The position numbers were made by a program, and so were the translations under genes. Below are positions 23,529 through 34,120 of a stretch of DNA of 64,000 nt, piece by piece. This stretch comes from Archivesica marissinica. Its lineage: Eukaryota; Mollusca; Bivalvia; Venerida; Vesicomyidae. Each line of letters starts with the position of its first letter. Within the stretch, counting starts at the first letter, position 1. The notes under the pieces were generated by a model. The model did no database searches, was not told the DNA's origin, and saw only the letters and a list, made by a program, of their open reading frames with translations. The stretch covers positions 44,502,396-44,566,395 of the forward strand of contig CM026395.1 of the NCBI GenBank assembly GCA_014843695.1, given 5' to 3'.

Positions 23529-26500
23529 ATGCCCAACCTCCATCCCATCTCAAGCACTATGACATGCCTCCATCCCATCTCAAGCACTATGACATGCCTC
23601 CATCCCATCTCAAGCACTATAACATGCCCAACCTCCATCCCATCTCAAGCACTATGACATGCCTCCATCCATCTCAAGCACTATGACATGCCTCCATCCC
23701 ATCTCAAGCATTATGACATGCCTCCATCCCATCTCAAGCACTATGACATGCCCAATCGTTGTTGTGTACATCCCATCTCAAGCACTATGACATGCCTCCA
23801 TCCCATCTCAAGCACTATGACATGCCCAACCTCCATCCCATCTCAAGCACTATGATATGCCTACATCCCATCTCAAGCACTATGACATGCCCAACCTACC
23901 TCCCATCTCAAGCACTATGGCATGCCTCCATCCCATCTCAAGCACTATGACATGCCTCCATCCCATCTCAAACACTATGACATGCCTCCATCCCATCTCA
24001 AACAATATGGCATGCCCAACCTCCATCCCATCTCAAGCACTATGACATGCCCAACCTACATCCCATCTCAAGCACTATGACATGCCTCCATCCCATCTCA
24101 AGCACTATGTCATGCCCAACCTCCATCCCATCTCAAGCACTATGGCATGCCTCCATCACATCTCAAGCACTATGTCATGCCCAACCTCCATCCCATTTCA
24201 AGCACTATGACATGCCTCCATCCCATCTCATGCACTATGACATGCCCAACCTCCATCCCATCTCAAGCAATATGACATGCCTCCATCCCATCTCAAGCAA
24301 TATGTCATGCCCAACCTCCATCCCATCTCAAGCACTATGACATGCATCCATCCCATCTCAAGCACTATGACATGCCTCCATCCCATCTCAAGCACTATGA
24401 CATGCCTCCATTCCCATCTCAAGCACTATGATATGCCTACATCCCATCTCAAGCACTATGACATGCCCAACCTACCTCCCATCTCAAGCACTATGGCATG
24501 CCTCCATCCCATCTCAAGCACTATGACATGCCTCCATCCCATCTCAAACACTATGACATGCCTCCATCCCATCTCAAACAATATGGCATGCCCAACCTCC
24601 ATCCCATCTCAAGCACTATGACATGCCCAACCTACATCCCATCTCAAGCACTATGACATGCCTCCATCCCATCTCAAGCATGTATGTCATGCCCACCTCC
24701 ATCCCATCTCAAGCACTATGGCATGCCTCCATCACATCTCAAGCACTATGTCATGCCCAACCTCCATCCCATTTCAAGCACTATGACATGCCTCCATCCC
24801 ATCTCATGCACTATGACATGCCCAACCTCCATCCCATCTCAAGCAATATGACATGCCTCCATCCCATCTCAAGCAATATGTCATGCCCAACCTCCATCCC
24901 ATCTCAAGCACTATGACATGCATCCACCCATCTCAAGCACTATGACATGCCTCCATCCCATCTCAAGCACTATGACATGCCTCCATCCCATCTCAAGCAC
25001 TATGACATGCCTCCATCCCATCTCAAGCACTATGACATGCCTCCATCCCATCTCAAGCACTATGACATGCCTCCATCCCATCTCACGCACTATGACATGC
25101 CTCAATCCCGTCTCAAGCACTATGACATGCCCAACCTCCATCCCATCTCAAGCACTATGACATACCCAACCTCCATCCCATCTCAAGCACTATGACATAC
25201 CCACCTACATCCCATCTCAAGCACTATGACATGCCTCCAACCCATCTCAAGCACTATGACATGCCTCCAACCCATCTCAAGCACTATGACATGCCCAACC
25301 CATCCCATCTCAAGCACTATGACATGCCCAACCTCCATCCCATCTCAAGCACTATGACAAGCCCAACCTCCATCCCATCTCAAGCACTATGACATGCCTC
25401 CATCCCATCTCAAGCACTATGACATGCCCAACCTACATCCCATCTCAAGCACTATGACATGCCTCCATCCCATCTCAAGCACTATGACATGCCCAACCTC
25501 CATCCCATCTCAAGCACTATGACATGCCCAACCTCATCCCATCTCAAGCACTATGACATGCCTCCATCCCATCTCAAGCACTATGACATGCCCAACCTCC
25601 ACCCCATCTCAAGCACTATGACATGCCCAACCTACTTCCCATCTCAAGCACTATGACATGCCCAACCTCCATCCCATCTCAAGCACTATGACATGCCTCC
25701 ATCCCATCTCAAGCACTATGACATACCCAACCTCCACCCCATCTCAAGCACTATGACATGCCCAACCTACATACCATCTCAAGCACTATGACATGCCCAA
25801 CCTACATCCCATCTCAAGCACTATGTCATGCCCAACCTCCATCCCATCTCAAGCACTATGACATGCCTCCATCCCATCTCAAGCACTATGTCATGACCAA
25901 CCTCCATCCCATCTCAAGCACTATGACATGCCCAACCTACCTCCCATCTCAAGCACTATGACATGCCTCCATCCCATCTCAAGCACTATGACATGCCTCC
26001 ATCCCATCTCAAACACTATGACATGCCTCCATCCCATCTCAAACAATATGGCATGCCCAACCTCCATCCCATCTCAAGCACTATGACATGCCCAACCTAC
26101 ATCCCATCTCAAGCACTATGACATGCCTCCATCCCATCTCAAGCACTATGTCATGCCCAACCTCCATCCCATCTCAAGCACTATGGCATGCCTCCATCAC
26201 ATCTCAAGCACTATGTCATGCCCAACCTCCATCCCATTTCAAGCACTATGACATGCCTCCATCCCATCTCATGCACTATGACATGCCCAACCTCCATCCC
26301 ATCTCAAGCAATATGACATGCCTCCATCCCATCTCAAGCAATATGTCATGCCCAACCTCCATCCCATCTCAAGCACTATGACATGCATCCATCCCATCTC
26401 AAGCACTATGACATGCCTCCATCCCATCTCAAGCACTATGACATGCCTCCATCCCATCTCAAGCACTATGACATGCCTCCATCCCATCTCAAGCACTATG

Positions 26501-27618
26501 ACATGCCTCCATCCCATCTCAAGCACTATGACATGCCTCCATCCCATCTCACGCACTATGACATGCCTCAATCCCGTCTCAAGCACTATGACATGCCCAA
26601 CCTCCACCCCATCTCAAGCACTATGACATGCCTCCATCCCATCTCAAGCACTATGACATGCCCAACCTCCATCCCATCTCAAGCACTATGATATGCCTAC
26701 ATCCCATCTCAAGCACTATGACATGCCCAACCTACCTCCCATCTCAAGCACTATGGCATGCCTCCATCCCATCTCAAGCACTATGACATGCCTCCATCCC
26801 ATCTCAAACACTATGACATGCCTCCATCCCATCTCAAACAATATGGCATGCCCAACCTCCATCCCATCTCAAGCACTATGACATGCCCAACCTACATCCC
26901 ATCTCAAGCACTATGACATGCCTCCATCCCATCTCAAGCACTATGTCATGCCCAACCTCCATCCCATCTCAAGCACTATGGCATGCCTCCATCACATCTC
27001 AAGCACTATGTCATGCCCAACCTCCATCCCATTTCAAGCACTATGACATGCCTCCATCCCATCTCATGCACTATGACATGCCCAACCTCCATCCCATCTC
27101 AAGCAATATGACATGCCTCCATCCCATCTCAAGCAATATGTCATGCCCAACCTCCATCCCATCTCAAGCACTATGACATGCATCCATCCCATCTCAAGCA
27201 CTATGACATGCCTCCATCCCATCTCAAGCACTATGACATGCCTCCATCCCATCTCAAGCACTATGACATGCCTCCATCCCATCTCAAGCACTATGACATG
27301 CCTCCATCCCATCTCAAGCACTATGACATGCCTCCATCCCATCTCACGCACTATGACATGCCTCAATCCCGTCTCAAGCACTATGACATGCCCAACCTCC
27401 ACCCCATCTCAAGCACTATGACATGCCTCCATCCCATCTCAAGCACTATGACATGCCCAACCTCCATCCCATCTCAAGCACTATGATATGCCTACATCCC
27501 ATCTCAAGCACTATGACATGCCCAACCTACCTCCCATCTCAAGCACTATGGCATGCCTCCATCCCATCTCAAGCACTATGACATGCCTCCATCCCATCTC
27601 AAGCACTACGACATACCC
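23529..27618 (+). repeat. 30/35-bp satellite array
   Basis: The base unit is 30 bp, CCTCCATCCCATCTCAAGCA then CTATGACATG. A second unit form has an extra CCCAA before it and is 35 bp. The two alternate irregularly, with point variants such as CTATGGCATG, AATATGTCATG and CTACATCCC. Large blocks are repeated: the stretch from about 26088 recurs 795 bp downstream at about 26883, essentially base for base, and a related block lies near 24047. The array runs into the second gap, so its true length is unknown. It sits in an intron of the CHST15-like gene. Confidence 0.95.
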
Positions 27619-28618
27619 NNNNNNNNNNNNNNNNNNNNNNNNNNNNNNNNNNNNNNNNNNNNNNNNNNNNNNNNNNNNNNNNNNNNNNNNNNNNNNNNNN
27701 NNNNNNNNNNNNNNNNNNNNNNNNNNNNNNNNNNNNNNNNNNNNNNNNNNNNNNNNNNNNNNNNNNNNNNNNNNNNNNNNNNNNNNNNNNNNNNNNNNNN
27801 NNNNNNNNNNNNNNNNNNNNNNNNNNNNNNNNNNNNNNNNNNNNNNNNNNNNNNNNNNNNNNNNNNNNNNNNNNNNNNNNNNNNNNNNNNNNNNNNNNNN
27901 NNNNNNNNNNNNNNNNNNNNNNNNNNNNNNNNNNNNNNNNNNNNNNNNNNNNNNNNNNNNNNNNNNNNNNNNNNNNNNNNNNNNNNNNNNNNNNNNNNNN
28001 NNNNNNNNNNNNNNNNNNNNNNNNNNNNNNNNNNNNNNNNNNNNNNNNNNNNNNNNNNNNNNNNNNNNNNNNNNNNNNNNNNNNNNNNNNNNNNNNNNNN
28101 NNNNNNNNNNNNNNNNNNNNNNNNNNNNNNNNNNNNNNNNNNNNNNNNNNNNNNNNNNNNNNNNNNNNNNNNNNNNNNNNNNNNNNNNNNNNNNNNNNNN
28201 NNNNNNNNNNNNNNNNNNNNNNNNNNNNNNNNNNNNNNNNNNNNNNNNNNNNNNNNNNNNNNNNNNNNNNNNNNNNNNNNNNNNNNNNNNNNNNNNNNNN
28301 NNNNNNNNNNNNNNNNNNNNNNNNNNNNNNNNNNNNNNNNNNNNNNNNNNNNNNNNNNNNNNNNNNNNNNNNNNNNNNNNNNNNNNNNNNNNNNNNNNNN
28401 NNNNNNNNNNNNNNNNNNNNNNNNNNNNNNNNNNNNNNNNNNNNNNNNNNNNNNNNNNNNNNNNNNNNNNNNNNNNNNNNNNNNNNNNNNNNNNNNNNNN
28501 NNNNNNNNNNNNNNNNNNNNNNNNNNNNNNNNNNNNNNNNNNNNNNNNNNNNNNNNNNNNNNNNNNNNNNNNNNNNNNNNNNNNNNNNNNNNNNNNNNNN
28601 NNNNNNNNNNNNNNNNNN
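27619..28618. other. Assembly gap, 1000 N
   Basis: Exactly 1000 N. Left edge: 30/35-bp satellite. Right edge: middle of a Tc1-like transposase. The unseen CHST15-like exon with the 3'-phosphosulfate binding site may lie here. Confidence 0.99.
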
Positions 28619-29250
28619 TTGGCATGGTGTTTTGTCAGACGAGACTGGAATCTGAGGACCTGGAGGAAAATTCATTGGTCAGACGAAAATCGATTTTTAC
28701 TGCACGTTACTGATGGACGTAGACGTGTTTGGAGACACAAGAACACAGCTTATACCCTCAGGAACATTCATCCAACTGTTGCGTATGGAGGTGGCTCTGT
28801 TATGGTGTGGCGATGCCTGTCCCATGATTGCAAGCTGGATTTGGTCACCATCAGGGGCAACTTAACCGGAGCTCAGTACATCCGTGACGTCCTACAGCCA
28901 GTCGTTGTCCCACATTTCGACAACCACCCATTTGCTAGACGACCTCAGTACATGGACGACAACGCCAGGCCTCACAGATCACGTGCCGTAGTGGATTTCA
29001 TGAGGGCCAATGCAGTGACAACTCTACCCTGGCCAGCGGTAAGCCCAGATCGAATCCACTGGAGCATGTGTGGGCGGCGAATGCAGGCACGGTACCCCCC
29101 CCCCCCGTACAGACTTTAGACCAGTTGGAAGCAGCTATGCATGGTGAATGGATGTTATTGACCCGAGAACAGATCCGACGTTTGACTGGAAGCATGAGAC
29201 ATAGGGTGGAGAGTGTCATCCAGGTACGTGGCGGGCCCACCAGGTACTGA
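28619..29250 (+). pseudogene. Tc1-like transposase, C-terminal two thirds, frameshifted
   Basis: The frame emerging from the gap reads HWSDENRFLL (first catalytic Asp), YGGGSVMVWRC, then YMDDNARPHRSR (second Asp) and TLPWPAVSPD. After SPD one base is missing near 29051: the next frame supplies the expected PLEHVW with the third acidic residue, which would place the Glu 34 residues after the second Asp (DD34E, Tc1 type). That frame then continues to GGPTRY and a stop at 29250. A run of 12 C at about 29095-29106 lies just after the break. The N-terminal DNA-binding half would be in the gap. It lies in an intron of the CHST15-like gene, opposite in direction to it. Confidence 0.8.
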
Positions 29251-29571
29251 TTATTCTTACTGAAGACGTACTCTAGTGTCTTCGAAGAACATTTTTATGT
29301 GACAATAGCAATGTTAACGCTCTTTCTGGGACTTGTCCATCCAAACTTTTGAGGGCTGTGTTTCATGGTAAAAACAGTACTTGTGGTAACACGATGTAAT
29401 CTCTATTAAATTACAATCACAGCTAGCCATTGTTGCGTTTTAGTCTTGCCAGCTGATTGTTCTTTCAGATGACATTAGCGTTTTTGATTATTTCAAGGCT
29501 ATTGCGGATTATACATGCTTTGCCATTCGACATTGTGAAAATAACCGGGGGTGCTTAACGTTTTTCTTTGT
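29251..29571. other. Flank of the Tc1 relic, no gene seen
   Basis: I searched the minus strand here for the missing sulfotransferase exon (a strand like LIVxLRDP) and did not find it. CCAAACTTTTGAGGG near 29340 could be part of a Tc1-type terminal repeat. Confidence 0.3.
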
Positions 29572-30052
29572 GTATATATTCATTGATGGTCACTGACTTG
29601 TATACCACTGTAACCTATATTCATTGATGGTCACTGACTTGTATACCACTGTAACCTATATTCATTGATGGTCACTGACTTGTATATCACTGTAACCTAT
29701 ATTCATTGATGGTCACTGACTTGTATATCACTGTAACCTATATTCATTGATGGTCACTGACTTGCATACCACTGTAGCCTATATTCATTGATGGTCACTG
29801 ACTTGTATACCACTGTAACCTATATTCATTGATGGTCACTGACTTGTATACCACTGTAACCTATCATCACTGATGGTCACTGACTTGTATACCACTGTAA
29901 CCTATATTCATTGATGGTCACTGACTTGTATACCACTGTAACCTATATTCATTGATGGTCACTGACTTGTATACCACTGTAACCTATATTCATTGATGGT
30001 CACTGACTTGTATACCACTGTAACCTATATTCATTCGATGGTCACTGATTTG
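29572..30052 (+). repeat. 41-bp array derived from the A-to-B box segment of SINE family 1
   Basis: About 11.7 units of CACTGACTTGTATACCACTG, then TAACCTATATTCATTGATGG and T. The same 41 positions occur once in SINE family 1 (23029-23069 in copy C), between the A and B boxes. One unit near 29862 keeps TCATCACTGATGG as in the SINE. Beyond the last unit, TTTGAACCCTCTCAGG (about 30050-30064) looks like the decayed B box that follows the segment in a SINE. Confidence 0.9.
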
Positions 30053-30229
30053 AACCCTCTCAGGTTTTAACAACTCGATCACAGTGTCATAGAAACAGTA
30101 CATAGGAGCTTGGTTAATAGTCCAGCCGAAGGTGTTAGTATTATTATGGTAGGGTACGCTTGAACTCACGACTCCTGGCTTTGCAGTACTGCTAACATCC
30201 ACATGCCAGAAAACAAACTTTCAACTTAC

Positions 30230-30748
30230 CTGCAACTTTCTGCCTCAATTGCACATTTCTACTCTCGTCTGTTGCAACATTTCTACTGTTATCTGCTCCA
30301 ACATTTCTACTGTTATCTGCTCCAACATTTCTACTGTTATCTGCTCCAAAATTTTTACTGTCGTCTGCTCCAATATTTCTTCTGTTATCTGCTCTAACAT
30401 TTCTACTGTCGTCTGCTCCAACATTTCTACTGTTATCTGCTCCAACATTTCTACTGTCGTCTGCTCCAATATTTCTTCTGTTATCTGCTCCAACATTTCT
30501 ACTGTCGTCTGCTCCAATATTTCTTTTGTAGTCTGTTCCAACATTTGCACTGTTGTCTGCAGCAATATTTCTACTGTCGTATGCTGCGATATTTCTATTA
30601 TCTTCTGCTGTACCAAATGTATTGTCCTCTGCTACATCAACATCGTTACTGATGTTAGCCAGTCTTCGTTCAATATTTAAAGCAGCTCGATCGAACATAT
30701 CTACATAGTCTTCAAATGGAATGATTTTAGAGTAGGAAAATCTGCGCC
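30230..30748 (-). CDS. CHST15-like: CHST15-like sulfotransferase, exon with in-frame octapeptide repeats
   Basis: The exon opens RRFSYSKIIPFEDYVDMFDR then AALNIERRL, matching the vertebrate CHST15 helix VEDYLDLFDLAA that follows the HWW-x-R-K-R segment. It closes QLRQKVAG, which falls where the family has its conserved I-x-G-E/D-A-S strand. Between them lie 14 octapeptides of the type SRNVGADN/RRNIGADD, in a place where vertebrates have a short loop of about ten residues. Acceptor TTGTTTTTCAG before 30748 (phase 1, matching the donor at 32928); donor GCAG followed by GTAAGT after 30230 (phase 1). Length 519 nt, divisible by three, open throughout. In phase with its neighbours, so it is very probably coding, though transcript proof is lacking. 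Confidence 0.8.
30252..30599 (-). repeat. 24-bp coding minisatellite inside the sulfotransferase exon
   Basis: On the plus strand the unit reads ACATTTCTACTGTTATCTGC then TCCA. On the coding strand it gives eight residues of the form [RS]-[RK]-N-[VI]-G-A-D-[DN]. I count 14 complete units and part of a fifteenth. Units alternate between an SRN-V-GADN form and an RRN-I-GADD form, suggesting a 16-residue higher-order unit in places. Confidence 0.92.
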
Positions 30749-30960
30749 CTGAAAAACAACAACATAATATGAAGAGGTGATGATTTTTTAATAGTCCAGA
30801 TGTTGTGACGTCTCTTTTCCAAATGCTACATTCAGTGTGGTGATCATTTTGTACTTATTTTATTTAGTCAGTTCAGTTGCTACATTAAATGAGCGTGTCG
30901 CACAATGGCTGTTTATATATGTTGTGGTATTCGGTTTAAACATCTTTATTCCACTATATA

Positions 30961-32465
30961 TACTGAGTCAAAAAAGAAACGATACCAAACTAAAAATGAC
31001 GTAAAACGGATAAAACCATAGAAAGGTTTAATATATTATTACGTATCAGTACCGGGTATCTTATTGCAACGTCAGCCAACCATAAACACAGGTAAATAAA
31101 CACCCGATAATCCTGGAACGCCGAATTTCCGATTTGCACGTGCTCCTCAACAAAGACAACTTCCTACACATGTACAAATCGGAAAACCGGTTTATTGTAC
31201 TGGTATTGCATTATCATCGAGGAAAAACACCTTACATACCCATTGCTACCTCTAACAAAATGCCTAGGCTAAACCGCAATCAGAGAATGCGTGCCATTGG
31301 CATGATTGATGGCGGTTTACGTCAGCGTGACGTCGCAAATCGACTCGGGGTTACGCGGATCACGATAACACGTCTACTTCGACGTTATCGAACACATGGA
31401 TCGGTGGACGACCGTCCAAGATCTGGTCGACCACGTGTGACGACGCATGAACAGGACCGTCACATTCGGACGTCACATTTACGTGACCGGTTCCTACCTG
31501 CTACGCACACAGCTGCCGTTACTCCTGGGATGACCAACAATCGCATCAGTGCACAAACAGTCAGGAACCGGCTCGGTGAATGTGGCATTCGTGCCTATCG
31601 GCCATACGTTGGACCCATCCTGACACGACGTCACCGTGACGTACGGCGGGAATGGATGACGGAACGTGCTCGCTGGACTCGGTTACAGTGGAATTCGGTG
31701 ATGTTTAGCGATGAATCGCGGTTCTGTTTGCGTCGAGCGGATGGCAGAGAGCGGGTATATCGCAGACGCGGTGAACGTTACACCGACGCATGTGTACGTC
31801 AGGTCGATCTGTTCGGGGGCGGAAGCGTTATGGCGTGGGGCGGTATCACCTTCGGCAGTCGCACTAAACTGTTAGTGGTGGACGGGAACCTAAACGCCCA
31901 GCGGTACTGTGATGAGATCCTTGCGCCAGTTGTTGTGCCGTTCTTTAACGCCAACAGAAACGTCACACTGTTCCAACAGGACAACGCCAGGTGTCATACT
32001 GCTCGGATTTCCACCACCTTATTGGAGCAGAACAATATTGAAACCCTGCCGTGGCCTGCTTTTTCACCAGACTTGTCACCCATAGAACATTTGTGGGATA
32101 CGTTAGACCGCCGCGTCAGACGACGTCAGCCGGTAACGTTAAACCAACTTAGGGATGTTTTGCGTCAGGAGTGGACAAATATTGACCAGCAAGAGATTCA
32201 GACACTTTCAGTTCGATGCGACGGCGGTGCATTGCAGTGAGAGACGCAAATGGTGCCCATACTCGGTATTGACGTCTGTGTGAAAACTCCATTAGACCCC
32301 CGTCCGACGAATTACGTCATCACGCATCAGACAGTTTCGGAGGCTCATTATGCTTTATGTGCTCCTCTTTCAAACATGTTGGACTATCATCTTATGAATT
32401 TTCTTAATAAATGTTGAAATTATAGACACATAAACACCAGGTATCGTTTCTTTTTTGACTCAGTA
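30961..32465 (+). mobile_element. Nearly intact Tc1-like transposon with perfect inverted repeats
   Basis: The ends TACTGAGTCAAAAAAGAAAC (30961) and its exact reverse complement at 32446-32465 are part of a perfect 26-bp inverted match at 30961-30986 and 32440-32465 that includes the TA target duplication. The element is about 1.5 kb and carries one transposase gene. Identical ends suggest recent insertion. It lies in the intron between exons 32928-33243 and 30230-30748 of the CHST15-like gene, in the opposite orientation. Confidence 0.92.
31260..32240 (+). CDS. Tc1-like DD34E transposase, with a late frameshift
   Basis: It cuts and pastes its element at TA dinucleotides. I start at the ATG at 31260 (MPRLNRNQRMRAIG) because Tc1 proteins begin there; the open frame also runs upstream to 31134. 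The N-terminus has the paired helix-turn-helix (GLRQRDVANRLGVTRITITR at about residues 20-39) and a GRPR linker. The catalytic triad is FSDESRF, QQDNARCHTAR and SPIEHLWD, with 34 residues between the second Asp and the Glu. Near 32209-32214 one base appears to be missing: the given frame ends SVRCDGGALQ, while the shifted frame gives RRRCIAVRDANGAHTRY with a stop at 32270-32272, the usual Tc1 terminus. So about 18 C-terminal residues are altered. It is otherwise full length (326 codons). Confidence 0.9.
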   Translation: MPRLNRNQRMRAIGMIDGGLRQRDVANRLGVTRITITRLLRRYRTHGSVDDRPRSGRPRVTTHEQDRHIRTSHLRDRFLPATHTAAVTPGMTNNRISAQTVRNRLGECGIRAYRPYVGPILTRRHRDVRREWMTERARWTRLQWNSVMFSDESRFCLRRADGRERVYRRRGERYTDACVRQVDLFGGGSVMAWGGITFGSRTKLLVVDGNLNAQRYCDEILAPVVVPFFNANRNVTLFQQDNARCHTARISTTLLEQNNIETLPWPAFSPDLSPIEHLWDTLDRRVRRRQPVTLNQLRDVLRQEWTNIDQQEIQTLSVRCDGGALQ

Positions 32466-32927
32466 TACATACACAAATAATACATGTACACGAAATCAAA
32501 GAAGTCAGAATATAGGAAAGGCCTAAAACGGAAGCAGAGCGTATATAGTTCGTCTCCTTGACCTCTTTTATGTATTTAATTATGAGGGTAATTCTAAAAC
32601 TAAAATTACACAAATTTTATTTTTGCAATGAAAATTTGATTTGGTGATATTTTATTGCTGTATGTAACAATTACAAATACATAATTAGCAAATGGGTTGG
32701 GCCACAAGTTCTAACAACATTAGTGATTGGCCCTACTCCCCATTTTTGCAATGAAAATTGGGTAGCAAGCTCCTTTAAAATTGTTCAGAATTCTCAGAGT
32801 TCTCGTGACGTTTGTGGAATGGATAATTACCGCGTATCTTGGTAATATATTGAATATATTTGTGACATCTCCTGAACAGTACTCCTCCTGTGAAGCTTGC
32901 TACGTGACGTGTGCATGACATACTGAC
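32466..32927. other. Intronic stretch
   Basis: Between the Tc1 element and the splice donor at 32927-32926. A short direct repeat (ATTTTTGCAATGAAAATT near 32618 and 32741) is the only structure I see. Confidence 0.4.
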
Positions 32928-33243
32928 CTTGTCTGCTCCTCGACCACCAGTGCAGCTCCTTGATTGGTGGTGTCTCTACATCCGGGTGCTTGGCTATTTT
33001 CCAAAACAAGTCAGTAGTACCGCACTTCGGCTGACCAATGATCAGAAAGTACGGAAGGCACCGAAGTCTGGTCAGGTTTCCGCCAACATCAAACTCATCC
33101 ACCCAATGCGCTGTCAGCTTGGCAAGCATGCGTTTGGCAGAAGGGGAAAATGGAATGTAGGTGTTGTTTTCGTATGGGTCGGGAGTATGCAGCTCCTCAT
33201 ACCAACAAGGGTTCTGGAACATCGGTTCAAATTCAGGCTTCGG
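32928..33243 (-). CDS. CHST15-like: CHST15-like sulfotransferase, exon with the PAPS-binding loop
   Basis: The minus strand reads PKPEFEPMFQNPCWYEELHT, then LRCLPYFLIIGQPKCGTTDL and PPIKELHWWSRSRQG. NPCWYEE, RLRCLP, IIGQPKCGTTDL and KE-x-HWW-x-R are diagnostic of CHST15 (GalNAc 4-sulfate 6-O-sulfotransferase). GQPKCGTT is the loop that binds the 5'-phosphosulfate of PAPS; its Lys is about residue 218 of the assembled protein. The vertebrate enzyme adds sulfate to C6 of 4-sulfated GalNAc in chondroitin sulfate in the Golgi; the substrate of this homologue cannot be told from sequence. Acceptor TATATTTTAG before 33243 (phase 0, as at the exon-1 donor); donor AAG followed by GTCAGT after 32928 (phase 1). 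Length 316 nt. Confidence 0.93.
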
Positions 33244-34004
33244 CTAAAATATACGACAGATTAAATAAAAGCAAATAAGTCTTACGAGTATACCCTTTTT
33301 AGTTTAATTTAGTTTAAACATATTTTATTCGGATCAAATACATATATACATATATAAACACAATTTTATACATTGGAACCGATATGGGTCGAGAAACAAG
33401 CTTAAAGCTTATATGAATCCCTTCCCATGTTGGAGTACGTTTAAATGGTACACAATGCTTGGCGAATAGTAATGGCGAGTTTATGTGTTCAGTATATATA
33501 AATTGTAGAGAAACTATTGAATACTTAACAGCAGTGGCAAATATTTGGACTTGATTTTGCTAAACGTCCGCATATATTTACAGCATCGCGTTATTGTAAT
33601 TTTAATGTAGCAATACGGATAGTTTAATTTAAGTTCCACATACCCCGTGGCGATGGATTCTATCAGGAATGAGGTATCCAGAGCGATTAATATACGTTGT
33701 AAATACTTATTTCGCAATCGAGCTAGATTAAATTTGTATAAACTAAGCCTACGTATTATAATGTATGTCTAATTAGATATCGTAGAGTGACGTAACATTC
33801 AACATTGACGTGCATTCATGTGCAGGGAGTCGGCGTGTTTGTGGGTATCAGTGTATACATTTAAAATTCGGCAATTTTTGGGGCACCAGCGTGTACATTT
33901 ATATTAAATATAATCACTGGTACCCCCAAAGCCGAATCCCTGTGTGCGGAAATAGTTCTGTGTTGCAAATAATATACTATTTTACATGGACAGTTCAATA
34001 GCCC
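33244..34004. other. First-intron stretch
   Basis: No coding region is supported. AT-rich, with ATACATATATACATATATA near 33340. It contains the partial SINE listed at 33634-33747. Confidence 0.4.
33634..33747 (+). repeat. SINE family 2, 3' fragment
   Basis: CGTGGCGATGGATTCTATCAGGAATGAGG and TTTCGCAATCGAGCTAGATT, then AAATTTGTATAAACTAA, repeat the body and tail of the full copy at 22729-22978 with a few changes. The tRNA-like head is missing, as in a 5'-truncated insertion. Confidence 0.75.
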
Positions 34005-34120
34005 ACACTACATGTAGCGCGATCGCTTGTCACAAATGCAACCCGGGTTCGATCCTCGGACCGGGAAGTATGTGAGATGGTACGGTGGTCGCCATATCTG
34101 ACATGTGGTTTTCTCCAGGT
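34005..34120 (+). repeat. tRNA-derived SINE (family 4), 5' part
   Basis: TAGCGCGATCGCTTGTCACA followed by CCCGGGTTCGATCCTCGG gives an A-box-like and a strong B-box region. The body reads GTGGTTTTCTCCAGGTACTG and there passes directly into the 15-bp array. The CTCC-x-GGTACTC motif is familiar to me from SINE-like repeats of bivalves. Confidence 0.6.

Noticed and set aside
29990..30202. Missing sulfotransferase exon in the minus-strand frame beginning MDVSSTAKPG
   Set aside because: It lacks the strand and LRDP-type motif expected, runs into the SINE-derived 41-bp array, and contains a tRNA-like GAGTTCAAGC.
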